From assembly GCA_046341775.1 (NCBI GenBank), contig JBKDQQ010000123.1, positions 1 through 64,000 of the forward strand: a DNA stretch of 64,000 nt. The letters are read 5' to 3'. The notes beneath the pieces are model-generated. The model had not been told where the DNA came from, made no database searches, and saw only the letters and a list, made by a program, of their open reading frames with translations. Made by a program: the position numbers and the translations under genes. Origin of the DNA: SXXH01 sp041165735 (lineage in GTDB: Bacteria > Planctomycetota > UBA1135 > GCA-002686595). Position 1 is the stretch's first letter. Each line of letters starts with the position of its first letter. Positions 52,835 through 61,800 of this stretch are shown in pieces.

Positions 52835-54442
52835 ATGGCGGTGCAAGTCGAAAGCCAAGGCCAGCTGCAGGAGTTCCTGGGCGTCGTCGCGCGCAGGAAG
52901 TGGCAGATCATCCTGCCCGCGCTGGTCTTCGCCTCGATCGGCGCCTTCTTCGCGGTGATCACGCCCAAGAAGTTCGTCACCAGCACGCAGGTCGAGCTGC
53001 GCCCCGTCGTCATGACGCAGGCCTCGAAGGAGCCGGGCAACGCCCCGTTCCAGATCAAGGCCATGGAGCGCGTCAAGAAGGTCGTGGGCAAGCTGCAGGA
53101 CAGCGCCTACCTCTCGCTGCCGCCCGACCAGCAGCGCATGTTCCTCGAGGACGTGCAGGAGGACATCAAGGTCGTCACCAGTTCGCCGACGCCGCAGGGC
53201 ACGACCTTCGTGACCATCGACTTCGCCGACGTGCGCCGCGAATGGGCCGCCGAGTTCCTCAAGGCGCTGCGCGACGACTGGATCGAGGACGTGGTCGAGC
53301 GCGACCGTCGTCGCGGCACGTTCACGCTGGAGAACCTGCGCGACGAGCGGCGGCTGCTCGAGCAGCAGCTCAAGGCCAAGGAGCAGGCGTTGACGGACCT
53401 GCGCCGCCAGCACGGCCTGTCCGCCACGCAACCCGCGGGCGGCGGCAAGAACGAGCGCGCGGAGGATCCGGTCTACGCGCGCCTCGCCTCGAACGAGGCC
53501 GAGCGCGACCGCTCCGAACGCAAGTTGGCCGCCCTCGACGTCGAGGTCTCCGAGCTCGAGGCCGCGTTGCAGGCGCTGCCGCCGACGATCGCCATGACGG
53601 ACGTGCTGCCCGGCGAGAGCAACGCCGAGCAGCTGGCCGACGTCGACCTGCAGATCGCCACCGCGCAGTCCAAGCTGCGCGGCATCAAGCCCAGCCACAG
53701 CCAGTACATCCGCACGCAGGACGAGATCCGCGCGCTGGAGGAGCGCCGCGACCAGCTGGTGCGCCAAGCCACCAAGGCCCAGGTCGTGGCCGGTTCGCGT
53801 CCCAATCCGGCCATCGAGCCCGCGCGACTCGCCGTCGAGGACAAGCGCCGCGAGCGAGCGGTGACCCAAGCCTCGATCGCGCGGCTCGAGGTCGACATCG
53901 GCCGCGACCGCCTGCGCGCCGAGGAGCTGCAGGACGTGTATCGCGACGAACGCGAGCAGATGGGGGAGATCGAGCGCCTCGCCGGCAAGCTCGCCGCCAT
54001 CGACGGCAAGCTGCTCGACAAGTCGCAGGAGGTCGAGACCCTCCTCAGTCCGCTGTCCAACCCCTTCTCGATCACCGCCGAGGTCTACACGCCCCTGGAG
54101 CCCACGGAGCCGAATCCCTGGATGATCTTCAGCTTCGGCATCGTCATCGGGCTCCTCGTGGGCGTCGGCTCGGCGCTGCTCGGTGAATTCAGCAAGAGCG
54201 CCTTCCGCGGCGTGGCCGACATCGGCCGCGTCATGGTCGTGCCGGTGCTCGGCGCGGTCGATCGCATCATGACGCGCTCCGAGGCGCGTGCGCGCGCGCT
54301 CAAGCGCGGCGCGGCCGGTCTGTCGGGCCTCGCCATCGCGGGCGCGGTCTCCTTCGTGACGTGGGCGTGGGCGAACGACGCGCAGCTCCTCTCGCCCGAC
54401 CTGCGCCAAGCCATCGAGGTCCTGCGCGAGGCCCTGCGCTGA
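52835..54442 (+). CDS. Wzz/GumC-like chain-length/co-polymerase protein without kinase domain
   Basis: A 535-residue inner-membrane protein. The Wzz domain begins LQEFLGVVARRKWQIILPAL with helix 1 (about 24-44); residues about 160-420 are coiled coil (for example LRDERRLLEQQLKAKEQAL, LEERRDQLVRQATKAQ); helix 2 follows PTEPNPWMIFSFGIVIGLL, and a third helix lies near 490-510. No Walker A kinase motif follows, so it is the kinase-less type (an XrtA-associated locus often encodes the kinase separately). It couples polymerisation to the export channel. Confidence 0.85.
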   Translation: MAVQVESQGQLQEFLGVVARRKWQIILPALVFASIGAFFAVITPKKFVTSTQVELRPVVMTQASKEPGNAPFQIKAMERVKKVVGKLQDSAYLSLPPDQQRMFLEDVQEDIKVVTSSPTPQGTTFVTIDFADVRREWAAEFLKALRDDWIEDVVERDRRRGTFTLENLRDERRLLEQQLKAKEQALTDLRRQHGLSATQPAGGGKNERAEDPVYARLASNEAERDRSERKLAALDVEVSELEAALQALPPTIAMTDVLPGESNAEQLADVDLQIATAQSKLRGIKPSHSQYIRTQDEIRALEERRDQLVRQATKAQVVAGSRPNPAIEPARLAVEDKRRERAVTQASIARLEVDIGRDRLRAEELQDVYRDEREQMGEIERLAGKLAAIDGKLLDKSQEVETLLSPLSNPFSITAEVYTPLEPTEPNPWMIFSFGIVIGLLVGVGSALLGEFSKSAFRGVADIGRVMVVPVLGAVDRIMTRSEARARALKRGAAGLSGLAIAGAVSFVTWAWANDAQLLSPDLRQAIEVLREALR

Positions 54443-54485
54443 GGGCCGCGCGCCCGGGCGCCGGAGGCGGGAGGGGAACCAGGCC

Positions 54486-55907
54486 ATGCGCGACCTGCTG
54501 GTGGCGGCCTTCATCCTGCTGGCGCTGCCGGTCTGCTTCCGCCGTCCCTTCATCGGCCTGCTCGTCTTCACCCTGCTGGCGTACATGCGCCTGCAGGACC
54601 TGACCTGGGGCTTCGCGCGCTTCGAGCGCTGGTCCTTCTACGTGGCCGTGGTGACCTTCGCCGGCTTCGTGCTGCACAAGGGCGACCGCAAGTTCATGAG
54701 CGGCGACCTGCGCAACTGGATCATGATCGGCTTGGCCGCGGTCGTGGGCATCTCGCTGCTCGCGTCGGGCGACCTCGACGCGCGCGACGTGGCGAGCTAC
54801 AGCGAGTACGCCAAGATCATCGGCGTGGCGCTGTTCACCACGGGCGTCGTGGTCAACCGCGAGTACCTGCGCATCCTCGTCTACGTCATCGCCCTCAGCT
54901 TCGCCTTCTACGGCGTGAAGAACGGCCTGGCGTTCCTCCTGTCCGGCGGATCGCTGGTCGTCATCGACGGCCCCGGCGGCATGCTCGCCGACAACAACGA
55001 CTTCGCGCTGGCGCTGGTGATGGGCATCCCCATGGTGCTGCACCTCGGCCTGGCCGAGGAGCGCAAGCTGCTGCGGCGTTCGCTGCTCCTGTGCGTGCCC
55101 TTGATGGTCATGGCCATCGTCGCCACGCACTCGCGCGGGGCGTTCGTGTCGCTCGCGGCCATGACGCTGCTGCTCGCGTGGCGCTCGCGCAATCGCGTGG
55201 CCTCCTTCGCCGTCATCGGCCTGGCCGCCTTGGCGGGCGTGATCGCGGCTCCGTCCAGCTACGTGGAGCGCCTGGGGACCATCACGCAGTACGAGGAGGA
55301 CGGCTCGGCGCAGGGGCGCCTGGCGGCGTGGAAGGTCGCGGGTTCGATGATCGTCGACAAGCCGCTCTTCGGCGTGGGCTTCGACAAGTTCCAGCGCAAC
55401 TACCGCGACTACGACGAGAACGTCACGACCACCTCGGACGCCCAGGCGACGCCGACCGGCACGCGCGTGGCGCACAACAGCTACCTGCAGGTGTGGGCCG
55501 AGTGCGGCAGCATCGCCTTCGCGATGTACATGACGCTGCTGCTCTACAGCCTGTGGGACCTCGGACGGGTGCGGCGCGCCGCGGAGGAGCGCTACCACAC
55601 CAGCTGGATCCTCTCGTACGCGACCATGTTCGAGGCCGCCCTGGTGGCCTTCGCGGTGGGATCCATGTTCCTCAACCGCGCGCACTTCGACCTCTTCTAC
55701 CACTTCGTGGCCATCGTCGCGGTGTTCGGCGCCATCGCGCGCGCCGAGATCGCGGCCGCACCGGAGCGCGCGCCGGCCGATGGTCCGCGGCGGCCGGTGG
55801 TGCGCGTCGCGCCCGCGGAGGGCTTCGCGCCGCGCGCGCGCGTCGGCGCGTTCGGCCAACTCGCGCGTCGCGCCGGCTTCGCGCGGGCCGCCACGGGACG
55901 CGGCTGA
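54486..55907 (+). CDS. O-antigen-ligase-like membrane protein (exosortase-associated ligase family)
   Basis: A 473-residue protein with about ten helices. FRRPFIGLLVFTLLAYMRLQ near the start, MLADNNDFALALVMGIPM and the Wzy/WaaL-type loop VAHNSYLQVWAECGSIAF (with the conserved H-N-S) resemble TIGR03097, the putative O-glycosylation ligase linked to exosortase A. It may polymerise or transfer polysaccharide in the periplasm. The C-terminal 50 residues are Ala/Arg-rich and soluble. It ends 3 bp before asnB. Confidence 0.82.
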   Translation: MRDLLVAAFILLALPVCFRRPFIGLLVFTLLAYMRLQDLTWGFARFERWSFYVAVVTFAGFVLHKGDRKFMSGDLRNWIMIGLAAVVGISLLASGDLDARDVASYSEYAKIIGVALFTTGVVVNREYLRILVYVIALSFAFYGVKNGLAFLLSGGSLVVIDGPGGMLADNNDFALALVMGIPMVLHLGLAEERKLLRRSLLLCVPLMVMAIVATHSRGAFVSLAAMTLLLAWRSRNRVASFAVIGLAALAGVIAAPSSYVERLGTITQYEEDGSAQGRLAAWKVAGSMIVDKPLFGVGFDKFQRNYRDYDENVTTTSDAQATPTGTRVAHNSYLQVWAECGSIAFAMYMTLLLYSLWDLGRVRRAAEERYHTSWILSYATMFEAALVAFAVGSMFLNRAHFDLFYHFVAIVAVFGAIARAEIAAAPERAPADGPRRPVVRVAPAEGFAPRARVGAFGQLARRAGFARAATGRG

Positions 55908-55910
55908 GCG

Positions 55911-57834
55911 ATGTGCGGCTTCGCCGGCATCGTGCTCGACGACCCGCGCGCGCGCGTGGACGAGGATCTCCTGCGCCGCATGGTGCGCACCCTCGAGCAT
56001 CGCGGTCCCGACGACGAACAGACGTGGGTCGACGGATCCGCGGGCCTGGCCTTCCGGCGCCTGTCCATCATCGACGCCGCCGGCGGCCGCCAGCCGCTGC
56101 GTTCCGAGGACGGTTCCTGCGTGCTGGTCGCCAACGGCGAGATCTACAACCACCGCGAGCTGCGCGCGCGCCTGTCGGCGCTGGGCCATCGCTTCGCCAC
56201 CGGCTCGGATGTCGAAGTGCTGCTGCACGGCATCGAGGAGCGCGGCGCGTCCTTCGTCGAGGAGGCGGTCGGCATGTGGGCCTCGGCGCTGGTCGACAGG
56301 CGCGGTCCCGCGACGCGCCTCGTCTTGTCGCGCGACCGCCTGGGATTGAAGCCGCTGTACTACGCGCGGCTCGACGACGGCTGGGCCTTCGCCTCCGAGC
56401 CCAAGGCGCTCCTCGTCCATCCCGCGATCGGGCGCGGCGTGCGCGCCGAGGCGCTGCTCGAGTACTTCATGCAGGGATGGACCGGAGGCCCGCGTTCCAT
56501 CTGGGACGGCATCCGGCGCCTGCCCCCGGGCCACCACGCGCGCATCGAAGGCGCGCGCATCGAACTGCGCCGCTACTGGGACGCCCCCAAGGACGGCTTG
56601 CGCGACGCGGCGAGCAGCGAGGAGATCCTCGGGGCCCTCGACATGGTCGTCGCGGACCATCTCGAGTCGGAAGTGCCGCTGGGCGCGTTCCTCTCCGGCG
56701 GCATCGACTCCAACGCGGTGTGCGATTCGATGGCGCGCGCGCGCGCGCGGCGCGGGAGCGGCGCGGTCGCTGCGCGAAGGACTCGTGCTGTGCACCGTGG
56801 CCTTCGACGATCCGCGCAGCGACGAGAGCGCCCTCGCGCGGCGCGCGGCCCAGCGCTTGTCGGCCACGCACCACGTGCGCACGCTCGCGCCCGATCCGGC
56901 GCAGCTCGACGGCGAGCTGCCCTGGTACTTCGACGAGCCGCTGGCGGACAACTCGACCTTGCCCACGCTGCTCGTCTCGCGCATGGCGCGCGAGCACGTC
57001 ACCGTGGCCCTTTCGGGCGACGGCGGCGACGAGGTGTTCGCCGGCTACCGCCGGCAGGTCTTCGACGTGCGCGAGCACCAGTTGCGACGGATCTTGGGTC
57101 GCCCGGGCTGCGCATTGGCGGGCGCGCTGGGACGAGTGTGGCCCAAGGCCGACTGGCTTCCGCGGCCTCTGCGCGCGCAAAGCCTGCTGCGCGACCTGGG
57201 CAGGGATCCCGCCGCCGCGTACTACGCCAGCACGACGCAGCTCGCGCGCGAACAGGCCTTGGCGCTCTTCAAGGACGAGATCGCCGCCGAGTTGCTGCAC
57301 CACGATCCGCTGGATGCGTGGCGCGAGCACTACGAGCGCCCGCGCGGCACGGATCCCCTGCATCGCGCCCAATACGCCGACCTGCACTCGTTCCTCCCCG
57401 ATCGCATCCTCGCCAAGGCGGATCGCGCCTCGATGGGGGCTTCGCTTGAGGCGCGGCCGCCGATGCTGGACCATCGCTTCGTCGAACGCTTCATCCACCT
57501 GCCGGCCGCCGAGAAGGTGCGTCGCGGTCGCGGCAAGCACGCCTTGCGCGAGGCGCTGCGCGGCCGGCTGTCCGGCGAGATCCTCGACGGCGCCAAGCGC
57601 GGCTTCAGCATCCCCGCGGCCGATTGGCTGCGCGGACCGCTGCGGGCGCGCGCCACGCTGGCGATCGAGGACTTGTCGCGCGACTGGATCGACGGCGCGC
57701 GCGCGCGCGAACTGCAGGCGGCCCACCAGCGCGGCCTGGTCGACGCCACGGCCCAGCTCTGGAGCCTCGTCGTGCTGGATGCATGGCGCAAGCGCCATGC
57801 GCCAGGTGTCCTGCGCTTCGGAGGTGGCGCGTGA
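55911..57834 (+). CDS. Asparagine-synthase-like amidotransferase, frameshifted at a GC repeat
   Basis: Two halves of one gene in different frames. Frame 55911 onward gives the glutaminase domain (Cys2 in MCGFAGIVLDD, RHRGPDDEQ-like region, ANGEIYNHREL) and the synthetase PP-loop LSGGIDSNAV; after the (GC)8 run at 56733-56749 the sequence continues only in the next frame with LVLCTVAFDDPRSDESA and SGDGGDEVFAGYRR. Restoring one GC unit would rejoin them. The family resembles amidotransferase 1 of exosortase-A loci, which modify exopolysaccharide. Either a sequencing error, a true mutation or slippage-controlled expression. The stop overlaps the deacetylase start (GTGA). Confidence 0.85.
56733..56749 (+). 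repeat. GC dinucleotide tract at the asnB frameshift
   Basis: Eight GC units plus G. Loss of one unit gives exactly the frame change seen across it, so this is the likely site of the frameshift and a candidate slippage element. Confidence 0.7.
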
Positions 57835-58700
57835 GCGGCGCAGTGCTGCATTCGATCTCCTTCGACGTGGAGGAGTGGTACATGGTGGCGAACTTCCGCC
57901 ATGCCTTCGGCGCGGCCGATTGGAGTCGCGCCGAGCAGCGCCTCGACATCGGCATGGGGCGCATCCTCGACGCGCTCGACCGCCACCACGCCAAGGCGAC
58001 CTTCTTCTACCTCGGCTGGGTGGCGGAGCGCCGGCCCGACCTCGTGCAGGAGACGCTGCGCCGCGGACACGAAGTCGGCAGCCACGGCTTTGGCCACGAG
58101 TTCCTGTGGGACATCGGGCCGGCCGGCCTCGACGCCGAACTGGCGCGCACCGAGGAGGCCCTGTCGAAGGCGGGTGCTCCGCCGCCGGCGGGCTTCCGCG
58201 CCTCGACCTTCACCCTCACGCGCCGCACGTGGTGGGCCTTCGAGGTGTTGGCGCGCCGCGGGTACTTGTACGACTCCAGCGTCCATCCGATCGCGCATCC
58301 GACCTACGGCGTGCCCGACTTCGAGTCTGGCATCAGCGTGGTGGAAAGCCCCGCGGGACCGGTGGTGGAGTTCCCCGTGGCCACGGTGCGCGCCTTCGGC
58401 CGCAACTGGCCGGTGGGCGGCGGGGGCTACTTCCGCCTGCTGCCGGTGGCCTGCACCATCGCGGGCTTGCGGCGCGTGGAGCGCGAGGGGCGACGCGCGG
58501 CGTTCTACCTGCATCCGTGGGAGTTCGATCCCGAACAGCCGCGCGTGGCCGGGCCCTGGAGCCGTCGCTTCCGCCACTACCTGAACCTGTCGCGCACGGA
58601 AGCGCGCCTCGATCGGCTGCTGGGGAGCTTCCGCTTCGGCTCGATGCGGGCCGTGCTGGAGGACCAGGGCAGCTTGCCGCGTCGCGCGACTGGCGGATGA
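57831..58700 (+). CDS. Polysaccharide deacetylase, exosortase-locus type
   Basis: A 289-residue NodB-type deacetylase. It starts HSISFDVEEWYMVANF (metal-binding Asp), has ATFFYLGWVAERRPDLV, the second metal motif SHGFGHEFL (H-x3-H), and FRASTFTLTRRTWWAF and YDSSVHPIAHPTYGVPD, which match the PEP-CTERM-locus subfamily (TIGR03006). It should remove N-acetyl groups from the exported polysaccharide. The GTG start at 57831 overlaps the asnB stop. No signal peptide is present, as in most of that subfamily. Confidence 0.9.
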   Translation: MSGAVLHSISFDVEEWYMVANFRHAFGAADWSRAEQRLDIGMGRILDALDRHHAKATFFYLGWVAERRPDLVQETLRRGHEVGSHGFGHEFLWDIGPAGLDAELARTEEALSKAGAPPPAGFRASTFTLTRRTWWAFEVLARRGYLYDSSVHPIAHPTYGVPDFESGISVVESPAGPVVEFPVATVRAFGRNWPVGGGGYFRLLPVACTIAGLRRVEREGRRAAFYLHPWEFDPEQPRVAGPWSRRFRHYLNLSRTEARLDRLLGSFRFGSMRAVLEDQGSLPRRATGG

Positions 58701-58725
58701 CGCGGACGCGCGGCGGCCGTCCGCG
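58701..58725. terminator. Hairpin after the deacetylase gene
   Basis: 8-bp arms CGCGGACG/CGTCCGCG with a 9-base loop directly after the stop, followed 5 bp later by a palindrome copy. Convergent context with the TPR gene. Confidence 0.5.
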
Positions 58726-58730
58726 CGTCT

Positions 58731-58748
58731 TGTCAAATCAGCTTGACG
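58731..58748. repeat. Dispersed 18-bp palindrome, copy 6 (TGTCAA-ATCAGC-TTGACG)
   Basis: An exact copy in the 95-bp gap between convergent genes, immediately beside a hairpin, as at copy 1. Confidence 0.75.
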
Positions 58749-58756
58749 GAATCGTC

Positions 58757-58807
58757 CTCGCTCAGGGGTCGTGCTCGTTCAGGAGCAATGCTCGCTCAGG
58801 AGTCGAC
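58757..58807. repeat. Three tandem 17-bp imperfect repeats
   Basis: Units CTCGCTCAGGGGTCGTG, CTCGTTCAGGAGCAATG and CTCGCTCAGGAGTCGAC follow one another without gaps, the third crossing the 3' end of the TPR gene. On the TPR strand each unit carries CCTGA, so the repeat has copied the stop-codon context. Confidence 0.6.
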
Positions 58808-61800
58808 GCCGCCGGCCCTGGCGAGTCCGGCGAGCATGCGCGGCAGGCGCTGGTCCAACGCCGCGCCGAGGCTGTTGGCCTCGGCCGCGAAGGCCGCCGC
58901 CTTGCCCGCGGCGTCCGCGCCTCCGGCCTGGGCGGCGGCCCGCAGCCCGACCAGCACCCACTCGGGGCGCATGGCGGGCCTGGTCGCGAGGTGCGGCCGC
59001 AGGAGTTCCACCAGCTGGCCGGCGTGCGCCGAGCCGCGCGGGCCGATGTTGGCGTAGGCGTCGGCGGCGAGCAGCACGATCTCCGGCTCCGCGCCGGGCG
59101 TGCCTTCGCGCGCGGGCACGTCGAGCAGCGCGTCTTCGATGGCCGCCTCGGACATCTCGCCCCGCGCGGACCAGCGCAGGGCCTCGCGCGCCATGCGTTC
59201 CCCGGGCGCCAGGTCGTCGGCGAGGCGCGCGGCCCGCGCCGCCTCCGCGTGGCGTTGCAGGCGTCCGAGCACCGCGGGACGCTCGATCCAAGGCGCAAGT
59301 TGCGCAGGTTGGACGGCGAGCTCCGCCTCCAGGAAGCGCAAGGCCTGCTCAGGATCGCACTCGAGGTGGAACGCCGTCCACGCGGCGATGGAGCCCGTGG
59401 AGAGTTCGTCGAGGCCCCTGTCGCGGTGGGCCAGACGGAATCGGTCGAGGCGACCGTTGGCGCGCGCCACGCCCACGGCCGGAGTGCGGGGATCGACGTG
59501 CAGGTCGAGCCGCGCGGCCGCCAGCGTGCACCAAGGATCGTCCGGCGATGCCGCGGCCAAGTCGTCGAACAACGAACGATGCCGCGCGGCCAGGGGCGAG
59601 GACCCGCGCGCGAGTTGCACGGCGCGATCGGCGACCAGCTGGACTAGCTCGGCCCGCTCGGCCGTGGTCAGGGCGTCGATCGCATCCGTGCGCGGGCTCA
59701 GGGCCGGGCGCGCCTCCTCCACGAGGCGGGCGTCGTCGCCCAGCTTGGCGCTCGCCAGCACGGCGAGTCGCCGCGCGCGCACCGAGCCGGGTTGCTCGAC
59801 GAGGGTCTCCTCGGCGAGTCGCAGCGCGCGCTCCGCGGATCCGTCGAGCAGTTGGTACACGCCTTCCAGCAGCTTGCGCTCCCAAGCTTGGCAGGCCAAG
59901 GCGCCCAGTGCTTCCATGCGCCGCAGCGCGAAGCGCGCCTTGGCCCTCTCGTCGGCGTCGCGCGGCAGGCCGATGTCGCGCAGCAGGTTCCAGCCCGGGC
60001 CGAAGTCCGGCGCGCCCGCGACCAGCAGCTCGGCGGAGGCGCGCGCGGCGTCCACGCGACCCTCCTGGACGAGCAGCTTCGTCCACAGCCAACGATCCCA
60101 GGCTTCGGTCGGCGCGGCTCCGTCCTGCGCCAGGCGACGTTTCAAGGCCGGCGCCGCCAACGCATCCTGCGAGGCGAGCATCCACGCCACCACCTCGCGC
60201 GGGTCGCGCGGCGCGCCCTGCCCGAGGATGTGCAGGCGCGCATGACGCAGGTCGTCCACGCCGAACCACTGCGCCTGCGTCGGCCGACGCTTGCGCAGCA
60301 GATCCGCCGCCACGCTCGCCAGGTGGCGCGCAGGATCGCGATCCGCGACTTCCTCGGGCGGCAACTTGGCGAGCTCCAGCGCCGCCGCGTCCGCATCGAG
60401 CCGCAGCAAGGCCAGTTGCGCCGCCAACAGCGGATTGCGCTTGGCCTGCGGTCGCAGCATGTCGATCTGGTCGGCGAGCAGGCCGTCGTCCTTCGCGGCC
60501 AGCGCGGCGAGGATCCCCAGGCGCGCCGAGCGTCCGGTCGCGTCGAAGGCCTCGAGGCGCTGCAGGGTCTCCAACGCGGGTCCGACGCGTCCCAGCGCCA
60601 GTTGGCAGGACAACAGGCGCAGCAGCACCTCCGGACCGCGCGTCTCCTTGCGCGCATCCAGGCGCGAGGCGAGCAACAGCGCCGAGGCGGCTTCGCCGCG
60701 TCGCAGCAACGAGTCGCAGATCGCCAAGGCGCGCTTGGGGGCCAAGGCGGCGCCATGGCGTTGCAGCAAGGCGAGCGCGTCCTCGGAACGGTTGGCGGCG
60801 GCCAAGGCGTCCAGCGCCAACTCGAGCGCTCCGGGCGTCGAGTCCAAGGCCGCCTCGGCGGGCAGGACCAGTTCGGCCGCCAATTCGGCCTCGCCGCGCT
60901 CGAGTCGCAGGCGCGCGGCCACCAAGCGCGCTTCGTTGGTCCAGCTGTCCGCCGCCAAGGCCTCGAGTCCGGCCAGCGCCTGGTCGCTGCGGCCGCGCCG
61001 CAGGAGTTCCTCCGCGATCTGCAGGCGCCCGCTGTGCAGCGGATCGGCCTTGATCAAGGCGAGGCGCGTCTTGGCGGGCAGGCTGTCGGATGACAGCGTG
61101 GCGAGCACCGCATCCGTGCGCGCCGTGCGGCCCCCGACCTCCACGCGCGCGGCGATGGCTTCGGCCACGGCGCGCGCGCCGCCTTGTGCTTGCGCCAGAT
61201 CGAGGGCGAGGACCACGGCCGGCAGGAAGGTCGGCAGTTGCGCCAACAGGCGCCGGTTGCCCGCGACGGCGCGCGGCAGCTCGCCGCGCCGCAGCCATTC
61301 CTGCGCGCGCCGGTGCAGCTCGTAGCTCGACGGTCCCAATGGACCGCGCTCGCCTTCGTCGGGGTTGTTGGCGTCGAAGCCCACCAGTTGCAGGTGGCGC
61401 TCGCCCCATTCGGTCCACGCCGCAACGAGCTCGTCCGCGCGCGCGGGCATCAAGGCGATGGCGCGCGCCTGCTGGTCGACGGGCAGGCGCCAACCGCCGT
61501 GGTCGCCCTCCGCGGACAACTGCGCCAAGCGCGCCCAAGCCTCGCCATCGCCCTCGGGCCAGAGCTGCACGACGCCGCGCAGGTGCTCGAGCTCTTCTCC
61601 GGTGCGGCCCGCCGAGCGCGCGCAGGCGGCCAGTTCGCGCCGCGCGATGGCGCGCGCGTGGGGGATGGGATCCACCGCGTCGTCGACGCGCAGGAACCCC
61701 GAGAAGAAGCGCGTCGCGTCGCCGCAGTAGCCCGAGCGCGACAAGGACAGGCCGAGCCAGAAGTCGGCTTCGACCATGTCGAGGAGCCCGGTGCTGCCGC

